DNA of 64,000 nucleotides, taken from positions 1-64,000 of the forward strand of contig NZ_AP022671.1 in NCBI RefSeq assembly GCF_011405515.1, read 5' to 3'. Source of the stretch: Nitrospira sp. KM1 (lineage in GTDB: Bacteria > Nitrospirota > Nitrospiria > Nitrospirales > Nitrospiraceae). The notes below the pieces were generated by a model, which saw nothing but the letters and a program-made list of their open reading frames with translations, had not been told where the DNA came from and did not search any database. Shown one piece after another: positions 18,121 through 27,123 of the stretch (positions within the stretch are counted from its first letter, which is position 1; each line of letters starts with the position of its first letter). The position numbers and the translations under genes were made by a program.

Positions 18121-19065
18121 TCACCAATGAACGCGCTTCCGAAATCGATTGCGGATGACGATGGCCGCTGCGTTCATGAGCAGTGTCATGCCGAGAAGGA
18201 CCAGACCGGCAGCCGCTGCGTTGACGTGGAACGCTTCCTGCGGCCGGGACACCCAGTTGAACATTTGGATGGGCATCACGGTGAATGGATCGAACAGCCA
18301 TTGAAAAGAGATGAACGGGGGGTCCGATTGAATGGGAGGATGCGGTAAAAAGGCGATGAACGAGAGCGCCCCCACCGTAATCAGCGGGGCTGTTTCGCCG
18401 ACCGCGCGCGACAGGGCCAGAATCAACCCGGTGAGAATGCCGCCCATAGAGTAGGGCAGCACATGGTCCTTCACCGTTTGCCATTTCGTCGCTCCAAGCG
18501 CGTAGGCGGCTTCTCGAATCTGAGGCGGGACCGCTCTGATGGCTTCGCGTGAAGCGATGATCACCATCGGCAGAATCAGCATGGCCAGTGTCAGTCCGGC
18601 CGTCAGAAAGCTCTGCCCCAACCGGAATTCATACACCAGTAATCCAAGCGCCATCAGGCCATAGACAATCGACGGCACGCCGGCCAAGTTGGCGATATTG
18701 ATTTCGATCACATCGGTGAGGCGGTTGCTTGGAGCATACTCCTCCAGATAGATTGCCGCGCCCAGCCCCAGCGGTACGGCGGTCAAGGCTGTCAGGAACA
18801 TCACGAGCAACGTTCCCATCCAGGCGCTGATGATGCCGGCCTGTTCCGGGAAACGGGAAGGAAACGAGGTCACGAATTGCCAGGTCAGCCGCCCGGCTCC
18901 ATCAAAGAGGAGTTGGCCAAGCAGGGCCAGCAGGACGATGAGCGCGGCAAGCATGGCCGCGAGCGCGGCCGCTGCAAACAGCAGGTCTGCTCCCTTCCGT
19001 CGCCACAGCCGCGAACGCTTGGTATCGAGCTCAATAGATCTGCCGATAGCGTTTTCGGAGGACAT
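18121..19065 (-). CDS. pstA: Phosphate ABC transporter permease PstA
   Basis: 314 residues with about six membrane spans and the binding-protein-dependent permease (EAA) loop at [21 protein letters not shown]. The hydrophobic N-terminal span ([20 protein letters not shown]) is preceded by a basic cytoplasmic tail. It forms the transmembrane channel with PstC. Its proposed start overlaps the end of pstC by about 35 bp; a slightly later start would reduce the overlap, but the basic N-terminal tail is consistent with the family. Confidence 0.95.
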   Translation of the reverse strand: MSSENAIGRSIELDTKRSRLWRRKGADLLFAAAALAAMLAALIVLLALLGQLLFDGAGRLTWQFVTSFPSRFPEQAGIISAWMGTLLVMFLTALTAVPLGLGAAIYLEEYAPSNRLTDVIEINIANLAGVPSIVYGLMALGLLVYEFRLGQSFLTAGLTLAMLILPMVIIASREAIRAVPPQIREAAYALGATKWQTVKDHVLPYSMGGILTGLILALSRAVGETAPLITVGALSFIAFLPHPPIQSDPPFISFQWLFDPFTVMPIQMFNWVSRPQEAFHVNAAAAGLVLLGMTLLMNAAAIVIRNRFRKRVHW

Positions 19066-19975
19066 GGCCGCCTATATTGAAGATGAGGGTCATTAAGAGC
19101 AGTGTGAGACCGGTTGCAAAGATCGTTTGATATCCGATACTGCCGTGCGGCAGATCCCCGAGACTGACTTGCACGATATACGCGGTCATCGTGGCCGCCG
19201 GCTCGAGAGGATTCCAGGTCAATGTCGGCTGCATGCCGGCGGCGATTGCGACGACCATGGTCTCCCCGATTGCACGTGAGACACCCAAGACATACGCTGC
19301 AGCGATTCCAGAAAGTGCGGACGGAAACACGACGCGGAGCGCCGTCTGCATCCTGGTAGACCCGAGCGCATAGGCTCCTTCTCGAAGGTGAATCGGAACT
19401 GCGCGCATGGCATCCTCGCTGACGGAGCTGACGTACGGCACGATCATGATGCCGATGACGAGCCCCGCGCTGAGCATATTGAAACCCGGAAGGTCCGGCC
19501 AGATGTGTTGAAGCGCCGGGGTGACGAACAGCAAGGCAAAATAGCCGTAGACCACCGTGGGAACAGCGCTCAACAGTTCCAAGGCGGGCTTCACCATCTC
19601 ACGGACTGAATGGGGCGCGTATTCGCTGAGGTAGACTGCGATCAAGCTGCCAGCCGGCACGGCGACGAGCAAGGCCACCCACGTGGTCACCAGGGTTCCG
19701 GAGATCAGCGGAAGAATCCCATAGTGCGGTTCTGCAAAGAGCGGCGTCCACTGCCGGTCTGTGAGGAAATCAAACAAGGATACCTGCGTGAAAAAGAGAG
19801 ACGATTCGTATGCCAGCACGCCCACGATGCCCGCCGTAATGGCAATGGACGTCACGGCGGCTCCTAAGAGAAGGAGTTCGATCGCCCTCTCCTTGTGTTT
19901 CCGTCTGGACACGAGCACATCCAGACTTTCGCGGGCCTGCTCGAACACGTGAGATTTGGCCACTTCTGCATCCAT
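19031..19975 (-). CDS. pstC: Phosphate ABC transporter permease PstC
   Basis: 314 residues with about six spans. The EAA loop reads REGAYALGSTRMQTALRVVFP, and LISGTLVTTWVALLVAVPAG and EYAPHSVREMVKPALELL are characteristic PstC stretches. It is the partner of PstA in the inner-membrane phosphate channel. It starts 14 bp after the pstS stop and overlaps the start of pstA. Confidence 0.95.
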   Translation of the reverse strand: MDAEVAKSHVFEQARESLDVLVSRRKHKERAIELLLLGAAVTSIAITAGIVGVLAYESSLFFTQVSLFDFLTDRQWTPLFAEPHYGILPLISGTLVTTWVALLVAVPAGSLIAVYLSEYAPHSVREMVKPALELLSAVPTVVYGYFALLFVTPALQHIWPDLPGFNMLSAGLVIGIMIVPYVSSVSEDAMRAVPIHLREGAYALGSTRMQTALRVVFPSALSGIAAAYVLGVSRAIGETMVVAIAAGMQPTLTWNPLEPAATMTAYIVQVSLGDLPHGSIGYQTIFATGLTLLLMTLIFNIGGHVLRKRYRQIY

Positions 19976-19988
19976 CGTCTGCTCCTTG

Positions 19989-21017
19989 CTACAGCGCCGA
20001 CTCCCGCCGCAGCAGATCTTCGATCTTCAGGCCTATGGTGGACGTTCCCTGAAACGCCGTGCCCACCTTTCCGTGTTGGAAGTGGTCGAGGGCGATGCTG
20101 TAGGCCTGTTTCGGCAGCGGGACATATTTCACCTGGGGCACAAGCGTCTGTGCCTGCGTGAGGTAGAACTCCACGAACCGTTTGATCTCGGGTTTCGCAG
20201 CGGCCTTGGTGCTGACATAGATGAACATCGGTCGTGACAGGGGTTGGTAGGTCCCGTTCTCGACGGTGTCGCGCGAGGGGAGCACCGGCCCCGTTCCGCC
20301 GTCGATGCCGAGCGCCTTCAGGCGTTTCTTATTCGGTTCGAAATAGGCGTAGGGAATGTACCCCAAGGCATGTTTGTCGTTTGAGATGCCCTGCACAAGG
20401 GTGTTGTCGTCCTCGCTGGCGGTATAGTCGCCGCGGCTGGATTTCGCCTTGCCCACCACGGCTTCTGTGAAATAGTCGAACGTGCCAGAATCAGAGCCGG
20501 CGCCGAACAGCTTAATCGGACTATCCGGCCAAGAGGACCGGATCTGATTCCATTTCAGCAGGCGGCCCTGCGCCGAGGGTTCCCAGATCTGCTTGAGTTC
20601 GGCGACGGTCAAGTTGTCGATCCACGTCGCTTGCGGGCTGACGGCAACCGTCAGCGCATCAAAGGCGACCGGCAACTCAAAATACTGCACGCCGGCCGTC
20701 CGACAGACCTCCATCTCGGCACTCTGAATCGGGCGTGAGGCATCCTGCACATCGGTTTCACCACGGCAGAACTTCTTGAATCCTCCCCCGGTCCCGGAGA
20801 TGCCGACCGTCACACGCACCGCACCCCGAGTTTCTTTTTGGAACTCTTCGGCCACTGCCTCCGTGATCGGAAACACGGTGCTCGACCCGTCGACTTTGAT
20901 CAGCACAGGGGATTCAGAATGGATGGACTGAACAAACCCGCCGCTGATCAATCCAAGCAGGCCAAACCCGGTTGCAATGATGAGTCTCGTTCGAGAGCGA
21001 GCCATTGACAATCGCAT
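19989..21017 (-). CDS. pstS: Periplasmic phosphate-binding protein PstS
   Basis: 342 residues from the ATG at 21017, which has GGAGG seven bases upstream; the open frame extends to 21098 without a plausible start. A signal peptide ([20 protein letters not shown]) leads into the phosphate-binding fold: [17 protein letters not shown] near the N-terminus and [18 protein letters not shown], whose Ser/Thr/Gly residues ligand phosphate, and later [12 protein letters not shown]. It delivers phosphate to PstCA. It is the first gene of pstSCAB-phoU, with a three-unit Pho box about 70 bp upstream of the start. Confidence 0.96.
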   Translation of the reverse strand: MRLSMARSRTRLIIATGFGLLGLISGGFVQSIHSESPVLIKVDGSSTVFPITEAVAEEFQKETRGAVRVTVGISGTGGGFKKFCRGETDVQDASRPIQSAEMEVCRTAGVQYFELPVAFDALTVAVSPQATWIDNLTVAELKQIWEPSAQGRLLKWNQIRSSWPDSPIKLFGAGSDSGTFDYFTEAVVGKAKSSRGDYTASEDDNTLVQGISNDKHALGYIPYAYFEPNKKRLKALGIDGGTGPVLPSRDTVENGTYQPLSRPMFIYVSTKAAAKPEIKRFVEFYLTQAQTLVPQVKYVPLPKQAYSIALDHFQHGKVGTAFQGTSTIGLKIEDLLRRESAL

Positions 21018-21086
21018 GCGGTGTCCTCCGTATTTCGCGCGTATCTTATGATTGCGTATCAGTATACGGGAGGAATGGGCCCGTTC

Positions 21087-21114
21087 GATTACGTCCACGT
21101 TACGTCCGCGTTAA
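21087..21114 (-). promoter_or_regulatory. Pho box upstream of pstS
   Basis: Read on the minus strand, three 6-bp units follow one another with exact 11-bp phasing: TTAACG, GTAACG and GTAATC (plus-strand positions 21109, 21098 and 21087). PhoB-family regulators bind direct repeats with this 11-bp period. The proximal edge is 70 bp from the pstS ATG, the same distance as in the second pstS promoter (43819). Confidence 0.7.
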
Positions 21115-21189
21115 CTTTCCAACGGTCATTCCCGCAGCGGCGTACGTGCAAAGCATGCCAGGCATGGCCGGTCCGAAACCACCAGGGCC

Positions 21190-21384
21190 GTGCAAGAACC
21201 CGAAGCGCCGAAACCTACAATCAGCAACGCCACGTCTCTCGAAGAACTCATGCTCAAAAGAGGACTGATCTCACAGGACGGTTACATTCGGCTCAAGGCT
21301 GAATACGGACGCAGAATTTCTGAAACAGCGATGATGGCCGAGGCCATGTCCAGCCCGCGTTGGTATGAGCGTCTGCGGCATTAG
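21190..21384 (+). CDS. Small protein sharing the N-terminal motif of the OprP-like porin
   Basis: 64 residues from a GTG at 21190; no strong ribosome site precedes it. Its core SLEELMLKRGLISQDGYIRL closely parallels SVEDVLLQKGAITMDEWIQI in the mature N-terminus of the porin at 39159-40718. This short helical motif is common at the start of such porins. There is no signal peptide and no barrel, so it may be a remnant of a porin gene or a stand-alone small protein. It is divergent from pstS, with the Pho box between them. Confidence 0.5.
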   Translation: MQEPEAPKPTISNATSLEELMLKRGLISQDGYIRLKAEYGRRISETAMMAEAMSSPRWYERLRH

Positions 21385-21689
21385 GATACGTACAGTTGAT
21401 AACCAGCTTGGAAACCCCAATGGTCAGGTCCGGACGTGTCGCGGCGCGTCGGCGGGTCCGCATAGAGCACCGTCGTGTTCTTCAAAAGCAAAGGCAACTC
21501 ATCTATTTGTCGGCAACTTTGGCAAATATTCCCGCCTTGCCCGCGCGTCGTGGCATTTCGTGCAACCGTAACAACGTACGTTGAAACTTCACAAGATGTT
21601 TGCGTACCCGTGATCGATCAGAAACATAGCCGGGATAATCTGGGTGTCATGAACGTTAGGAGTCGCTACCGTAAGAGGGGGGTACACGG
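21385..21689 (+). other. Intergenic region before the PlcP-like gene
   Basis: About 305 bp with no credible gene. It should contain the promoter of the following lipid-enzyme pair. A weak pair of Pho-like units was seen (ATAATC at 21635 and GTCATG at 21646), but the phase breaks after two units and they lie very close to the start codon, so no site is annotated. Confidence 0.5.
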
Positions 21690-22526
21690 GTGAATAAACC
21701 CTTCGCTTCGCGTCCATTGTCGTTTAGGACAGTCTGGATCTCCGATGTGCATTTGGGTTTCCGTGGTTGCAGCGCCGATCATCTCCTCAAATTTCTCCAA
21801 TCCGTCGATTGCGAATTTCTCTATCTCGTAGGGGACATCATCGATGTCTGGGAAATGAAAAAGCGATTGTTTTGGCCGCAATCTCATAACAACGTCCTCA
21901 GGACGATTCTCGGTAAGGCCAAGCACGGGACAAAGGTGATGTATATTCCAGGAAACCATGACGAAGTGTTTCGAGATTATCACGACATGACATTCGGCAA
22001 TGTGCACATTGTTGAGGAAGCCATTCATATCAATGCCGACGGGAGGCGATTGTTGGTGACCCACGGAGACAAGTTCGATAGCGTCGTACGGTGTTCAAGA
22101 GCCATCGCGATGCTCGGTACACGGCTCTATGACTGGCTGCTGAAGGCCAACTATGTCGTTCATGGAGTCCGGCGACGCTTTGATCTCCCATATTGGTCGT
22201 TAGCGGGTTTCTTGAAGCATAAAGTCAAGAATGCCGTGCAGTTCATCAGCAATTTCGAGCAGGCGGTGGCATATGAAACTGCCCGTTTAGGGGTCGATGG
22301 AGTGGTGTGCGGCCATATCCATCGCCCTGAAATCGTGAAATTGAATGACGTCATCTATTGTAATTGCGGTGACTGGGTGGAGAGCTGCAGCGCTCTCGTG
22401 GAGCATTTCGATGGAAGTCTGGAATTGCTGCGGTCGGCTGATACCGTGGCGAGCCTTAAACGGACCCGTGTCATGCAAGCCGATCGATTGACGCTCTATT
22501 CGGACGATGACCTCATTGTAGCCTGA
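21690..22526 (+). CDS. PlcP/LpxH-like metallophosphoesterase
   Basis: 278 residues, GTG start. It carries the full calcineurin-like metallophosphoesterase set: SDVHLG (18-23), GDIID (48-52), GNHDE (88-92), THGDKFD (124-130) and GHIHRPE (208-214), which hold two metal ions. Databases usually call the family UDP-2,3-diacylglucosamine pyrophosphatase (LpxH). However, the segments RGCSADHLLKFL and YLVGDIIDVWEMKK resemble the PlcP branch, a phospholipase C that removes phosphate head groups from phospholipids under phosphate limitation. An Agt-like glycosyltransferase (24902-25915) lies close by and the pst operon is adjacent, which favours the PlcP role. It is probably co-transcribed with the following aminotransferase fusion (46 bp gap). 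Confidence 0.82.
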   Translation: MNKPFASRPLSFRTVWISDVHLGFRGCSADHLLKFLQSVDCEFLYLVGDIIDVWEMKKRLFWPQSHNNVLRTILGKAKHGTKVMYIPGNHDEVFRDYHDMTFGNVHIVEEAIHINADGRRLLVTHGDKFDSVVRCSRAIAMLGTRLYDWLLKANYVVHGVRRRFDLPYWSLAGFLKHKVKNAVQFISNFEQAVAYETARLGVDGVVCGHIHRPEIVKLNDVIYCNCGDWVESCSALVEHFDGSLELLRSADTVASLKRTRVMQADRLTLYSDDDLIVA

Positions 22527-22572
22527 ATCTGCGAGAAGAACTGTGAACGCGCGCGTCATTGGAGGAGGAACC

Positions 22573-24873
22573 ATGATCGGCGAATTGATTGAAAATCGGA
22601 TCGCCTGTTGGTTGAACACCGCAGAGGCATGCAAGCTCGGATCGATAGACGTGGTCGTTGGTCTGGTGTTCTGCGCCCTGGCCGGCGCGGCAATCCTGTA
22701 CTCTCGTCGCCTCTTGTCTACGTTCTTAACAATGAGTGCAAGATCGTTTACGCCTACACTTTCCCGTTTCCTGTCGAGATGGGTCAAGACCACTGACTAT
22801 GAGGGGAAAGACTTTTTCCGAGCCGACGGGGCCGATGAACAGGTTGTCGCGCGGAGACAGTTGGCGCTCGACCGCCTGGCCGCGCATTTTGAAACGCAAC
22901 ATCCGAAATCGATTTCCTGGAGCAATCGAATTCGAGACGGTCTTTCCGACCTGCGATTTACCGATGCCGGGCGCGTACCGTTTCCCTTTGCTCGCGTCAT
23001 GGGAAATAAGTTCAACCTCTGTTCAGTGGTGACGGCGTCACATGACCCGAAGCTGCTCGATATCGACGGCCATTGGTCTCTCGATGTCACGGGGTCGTAT
23101 GGGGTGAATGTCGCCGGGTACGATCAATACAAAGAATGGATGGGCAAAGGGTGGGAACAGGTCAAAGCATTGGGGCCCGTTCTCGGGCCACTGCACCCGA
23201 TCGTCGCTGAAAATATCGCCATGCTGAAATCCATCTCCCGACTGGACGAGGTCTCGTTTCACATGAGCGGGACCGAGGCCGTCATGGCGGCTGTTCGCCT
23301 TGCACGCTTCAATACCAAAAGGAAAACGATCGTATGCTTTTCAGGCGCCTACCATGGATGGTGGGATGGGGTGCAACCCGGATTAGGCAGTGAACGGGAA
23401 ATCAGTGACTGTCTCACGTTGAAGGATATGAACCCCGTTTCTCTTCGGGCGATTAAAAGAATGAGGAGGGAAATCGCCGGGGTTGTCGTCAATCCCATTC
23501 AATCATTTCACCCCAATTCTCCTCCACCGAGCGATGCCATCCTCCTGACAAGCAGTGTGCGGAAAACAGAAGACGCGCATGCCGCCTATGCCGTATGGCT
23601 GCGGCAATTACGGGACATCTGCAACGCTTGCGATGTCCCGCTGATCTTTGATGAGGTGTACTCAGGATTTCGGCTCGCCCCAGGCGGCGCACAGGAGTAT
23701 TTTGGTGTCCGCGCAGATCTGGTCGTCTACGGGAAGACGGTTGGGGGAGGCATGCCCATTGGCGTGGTGTGCGGCAAGAAGGAACTGATGCGTCGGTTCG
23801 ACCCCGATCACCCTATGCGCCTCGCCTATGTAATCGGCACCTTTTCGGCGCATCCGCTGGTGATGGGGGCAATGAATGAATTTCTTCGCTGGGTCGTTCG
23901 GCCGCAGACCCAGCAGCTCTATGAAGAGGCGCATCGGCACTGTACTGACTGGGCAGCGGCGACGAACAAGGAGTTTTCGGAACACAAGTTGCCGCTGCGG
24001 GTTGTCAATCTCGCAACGGTTTGGACGATCCTCTTCCAGCAACCAGGCCGATACAATTGGTTATTGCAGTACTATATGCGAGCCGCAGGCATCACGTTAA
24101 GTTGGGTCGGAACCGGACGCTGTTTAGCCAACATGGCCTTTACACAGGAGCATTACGACGAGTTGCGGGTCAAACTGCTGACCGCAGCCTCCCGCATGGA
24201 AGAAGACGGTTGGTGGCTCAGGGGGGCCGAGGCCAAGGGGAGCAGGTCGATGAAGGCACGGCTGGCTTGGGAAATCATCGGAAGCGTGATTCAGGTTCCC
24301 AAACCAGCGCAAGCGTTCTACGCCGAGGTCATGAGGCGGAAACACGACGACCATCTGGCGTCTCACAGTCATCCGTTGAATCAACTCTTTCATCTGCTGA
24401 GTTCCAGCGTGTTTATTTATTGCTATGTGCTGATCTTTACCGATCTGACGACTGCGGTCACCGCCAGCCTCGCCGCGCTATTTCTCCGCCAATTCGGCCA
24501 TGCACTGGTGGAACCTCCCTGTCACGACAAGGAGGAACTGCTCCTCGGATTTAACACTCCCAGCAAAACCATGATTGTATCGGCCTATTGCCTCATTCCC
24601 GTTGCCAATATGCTAGCGGCAGGCAGTTGGGCGATGACGAGTCTTGTAGACCGATTACCGATCATCGCTCAAGAATGGTTCGGGTTGACGGTGGCTGTCG
24701 TACTCGGACGCGTGGTCTATCTTGCCTGGTTGCACAATATTCAGGTTGCGATGATCTGGTTCATAAAACTGATCACTGATCCGTTCACGGACATTTTGGC
24801 CTATTTACCTCGGTCTGTGAGCGCGTGGCGGGCATTCCTGCCGCCCTATGCCATGAATTACAAACACCGTTAA
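22573..24873 (+). CDS. Class III aminotransferase fused to an Mpo1/DUF962-like membrane domain
   Basis: 766 residues from the ATG at 22573, preceded by GGAGGAGG. A single N-terminal membrane segment (about 24-44, VFCALAGAAILY) is followed by a fold-type I PLP enzyme resembling glutamate-1-semialdehyde aminotransferase: HMSGTEAVMAAVR near 228, FDEVYSGFR near 358 and the probable PLP lysine K388 in VYGKTVGGGMPIG. The last 170 residues are membranous with conserved histidines (SHPLNQLFH near 598, QFGHALVEPP near 641), matching the Mpo1/DUF962 family, in which yeast Mpo1 is an Fe2+-dependent 2-hydroxy fatty acid dioxygenase. An amino-lipid or long-chain substrate is a reasonable inference. It lies between PlcP-like and Agt-like lipid enzymes. 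Confidence 0.8.
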   Translation: MIGELIENRIACWLNTAEACKLGSIDVVVGLVFCALAGAAILYSRRLLSTFLTMSARSFTPTLSRFLSRWVKTTDYEGKDFFRADGADEQVVARRQLALDRLAAHFETQHPKSISWSNRIRDGLSDLRFTDAGRVPFPFARVMGNKFNLCSVVTASHDPKLLDIDGHWSLDVTGSYGVNVAGYDQYKEWMGKGWEQVKALGPVLGPLHPIVAENIAMLKSISRLDEVSFHMSGTEAVMAAVRLARFNTKRKTIVCFSGAYHGWWDGVQPGLGSEREISDCLTLKDMNPVSLRAIKRMRREIAGVVVNPIQSFHPNSPPPSDAILLTSSVRKTEDAHAAYAVWLRQLRDICNACDVPLIFDEVYSGFRLAPGGAQEYFGVRADLVVYGKTVGGGMPIGVVCGKKELMRRFDPDHPMRLAYVIGTFSAHPLVMGAMNEFLRWVVRPQTQQLYEEAHRHCTDWAAATNKEFSEHKLPLRVVNLATVWTILFQQPGRYNWLLQYYMRAAGITLSWVGTGRCLANMAFTQEHYDELRVKLLTAASRMEEDGWWLRGAEAKGSRSMKARLAWEIIGSVIQVPKPAQAFYAEVMRRKHDDHLASHSHPLNQLFHLLSSSVFIYCYVLIFTDLTTAVTASLAALFLRQFGHALVEPPCHDKEELLLGFNTPSKTMIVSAYCLIPVANMLAAGSWAMTSLVDRLPIIAQEWFGLTVAVVLGRVVYLAWLHNIQVAMIWFIKLITDPFTDILAYLPRSVSAWRAFLPPYAMNYKHR

Positions 24874-24901
24874 GTGGGCGACGTCGCGTCGACGAACCGA
24901 C

Positions 24902-25915
24902 TCATTCCCAGCTTTTTTCCTTAAAGGGCTCCAACAGCGAGACAAACCTCTCCGTCCACTTCCTCCAGGAATGTTGCCGCGCATACGCGATACAGGCATC
25001 AGGATCAAGCGTGAGCGCGTCAATGACTGCCTTGCGAAGATCGGGATCAGTCACTCCGGTCGTGCCATTCTGAATGATGTCGATCGGCCCTGTGACCGGA
25101 TATGCCGCCACCGGCACGCCGCAGGCCATAGCTTCCAGAAGGACGAGACCGAAGGTATCAGTAAGACTTGGAAACACAAAGACATCTGCCGCTGCCACAT
25201 AGGCCGTCAATTCTAGCCCATGTTTGGCCCCTACAAACCGTGCGTCTGGATAGCGGGTTCGCAGTCGCTCTAGGTCTGGGCCGTCCCCCACGACATACTT
25301 CGTTCCTGGCACATCGAGACGTAAAAACGCCTCTATGTTTTTCTCCACCGCCACTCTTCCCATATACATCGCTATGGGTCTCAGATCATTGAGGTACGAT
25401 TTTGGACCAGGTTTAAACAGGTTCGTATCGACCCCTCTCGCCCAAATGTCCAAATTTCTGAACCCTCGCTCTTCCAAGATACGCTTCATGGACGGCGTCG
25501 CTATCATGGTGCGAGACGCCCGGCCGTGATACTGGCGCAGGTAGGCATATGACCATGAAGTTGGAATGGGGAACCGCGCGCGAACGTATTCCGGAAATTG
25601 CGTGTGATAGGAAGTCGTAAACGGCATCGACCTGGCAAGACATAACGCGCGCGCCGCATGACCGAGAGGACCCTCTGTAGCGATGTGGATCGCTTGCGGT
25701 CGAAACCGTTCAAGTGCTCGTCGTACTCCTGATTTGGGAAATAGTGCCAAGCGGATCGATGGGTACGTGGGGCATGGATAGGTTCGAAAATCCTGTGGAG
25801 TGATGAACTGCACATCATGCCCCAAATCCGCCAGATTTTCGGCGGTGTGGCCCAGTGTCCGCACGACACCGTTCACTTGAGGACGCCAGGCGTCAGTGAC
25901 AATGGCAATTCTCAT
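24902..25915 (-). CDS. Agt/SqdX-like GT4 glycosyltransferase
   Basis: 337 residues, a complete GT-B enzyme. The N-terminal acceptor domain starts RIAIVTDAWRPQVNGVVRT and contains HIATEGPLG and TSYHTQFPEYV; the donor domain has YMGRVAVEKNIEAF, VGDGPDLERL and the nucleotide-sugar site around FPSLTDTFGLVLLEAMACG. These signatures match the group containing SqdX, MgtA and the Agt enzymes that glycosylate diacylglycerol. In several proteobacteria Agt works with PlcP, which makes diacylglycerol from phospholipids when phosphate is limiting. A PlcP-like gene lies 2.4 kb away on the opposite strand. It follows the TPR gene at 25937-26689 by 21 bp in a probable operon. The sugar donor cannot be told from the sequence. 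Confidence 0.85.
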   Translation of the reverse strand: MRIAIVTDAWRPQVNGVVRTLGHTAENLADLGHDVQFITPQDFRTYPCPTYPSIRLALFPKSGVRRALERFRPQAIHIATEGPLGHAARALCLARSMPFTTSYHTQFPEYVRARFPIPTSWSYAYLRQYHGRASRTMIATPSMKRILEERGFRNLDIWARGVDTNLFKPGPKSYLNDLRPIAMYMGRVAVEKNIEAFLRLDVPGTKYVVGDGPDLERLRTRYPDARFVGAKHGLELTAYVAAADVFVFPSLTDTFGLVLLEAMACGVPVAAYPVTGPIDIIQNGTTGVTDPDLRKAVIDALTLDPDACIAYARQHSWRKWTERFVSLLEPFKEKSWE

Positions 25916-25936
25916 CGGTGCACCCGTGGTTCCTTT

Positions 25937-26689
25937 CTACGGGGCTGGAGAGCGTTCGAGTTCTTGGAGAAGCCGCTCCGCCTCCGGTTTGTACTTTCTT
26001 TCCCATGTATAGGCATAGTGCGGCCGATCAGCCTGAATTACCGCCAAAAGCTGTTGTACAGCATCTCGCTGACGGCCCTGCTTCCGATACAGTTTCGCCG
26101 CGAGGATCCGGGCGTGCATGAAATTGCCATCGGCGCGGATGGCCTGCTCGAGGTAGGCCTGAGCCTTTTTTTCATCTCCGCCAAGAAACCAAGGCAACTC
26201 CAGCAAAAGTCCTCCCATCATTTGTAGAGCCTGTGCGTGAGCGGGATTGAGCGCTATCGCTCGTTCCAGACAATGCCGTATGTCGCTGAGGACCAGCGCT
26301 GCGCTTGTCATCCCCTTGAGTCGTTCAGCACTGCCGAGGTTGATGGCGTAAAAGAAATGGGCGTCAGCATTGGCGTCGTTTAACTGGAACGCTTGTTTGG
26401 CCATATTCGCACCCATTTCGTAAGTCGTTCGTCGCGCGACGTCATCCGTCAGTAGATCATCGGCGAGATCAAAATATGTCTCTGCCAGTTTCGTTAGAAG
26501 AGCGGACGAAGGGCCTTCTTTCTTCACGTGCTCGAGGAGTTCCTGCAGGGTGGATTCCAATGAATACGGGTAGCCGGCAGGCATTTCGTCGCGTTGGGCG
26601 TAACCCGGCATCTTCAGGATTAATAGATTGACCACGAAGAAACTAACGAGGAGACATCCGGCACGCATGCTCTGAGATGCATATGACAT
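25937..26689 (-). CDS. Exported TPR-repeat protein
   Basis: 250 residues. An N-terminal signal peptide or anchor (AGCLLVSFFVVNLLILKM) is followed by about five TPR-like helical pairs (LLTKLAETYFDLADDL, ANADAHFFYAINLGSAERL, PAHAQALQMMGGLLL, FMHARILAAKLYRKQGR). It is expected in the periplasm or at the inner-membrane surface as a scaffold. It is the first gene of a two-gene minus-strand unit with the Agt-like glycosyltransferase, so it may hold a membrane-lipid enzyme complex together; that role is inferred from position only. Confidence 0.75.
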   Translation of the reverse strand: MSYASQSMRAGCLLVSFFVVNLLILKMPGYAQRDEMPAGYPYSLESTLQELLEHVKKEGPSSALLTKLAETYFDLADDLLTDDVARRTTYEMGANMAKQAFQLNDANADAHFFYAINLGSAERLKGMTSAALVLSDIRHCLERAIALNPAHAQALQMMGGLLLELPWFLGGDEKKAQAYLEQAIRADGNFMHARILAAKLYRKQGRQRDAVQQLLAVIQADRPHYAYTWERKYKPEAERLLQELERSPAP

Positions 26690-27123
26690 GAGAAGGATGC
26701 CTCACCTCGCTCCCGGCAACGTATAGATGGGTTGCAGGCCTTTTCGCAAAGGTTCCACTGCGTCGACAGCAAGGATGTATTGAGGTGGAAACAGGCAATT
26801 CCTCAATAGCTTGGCCCACGGACGTTACAAACAGATAACTGCAGAGCCAACGCGGGGTAAATATTCGCCTCTATGCGAGACCGTTGATGCATTCTGGTGA
26901 AGCCAAGACTGTGGACTAGGTTGGAACATCAGCAAGACACAGGGTCATGTAGAGTCAGGGATTTTAGATATTGCGTCATGCCTCCACGAGTCGTCGGTGA
27001 AGGGCTGTTTCATTGCCCCCTCACATACACGGAACATATAAAGGGATGGGCAGGATTACCGATCAGCTATTCGACAGTTGCCATGAATTGATAATCTCGT
27101 AGGCGCCGCCGTCCGTTCGCTCC
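26690..27123 (+). other. Intergenic region without recognised gene
   Basis: 434 bp between two minus-strand genes. It should contain the promoter of the TPR-glycosyltransferase pair and the end of the next transcript. GTTACA and GATAAC around 26828-26843 resemble Pho units but are not in 11-bp phase. No coding frame with a ribosome site was found. Confidence 0.5.

Noticed and set aside
21635-21651. ATAATC and GTCATG 11 bp apart before the PlcP-like gene
   Set aside because: The next unit is out of phase, the first unit is weak, and the site is only about 40 bp from the start codon; it falls short of the other Pho-like arrays.
26828-26843. GTTACA and GATAAC upstream of the TPR-glycosyltransferase pair
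   Set aside because: The spacing is 10 bp, not 11, so it does not fit the repeat geometry.
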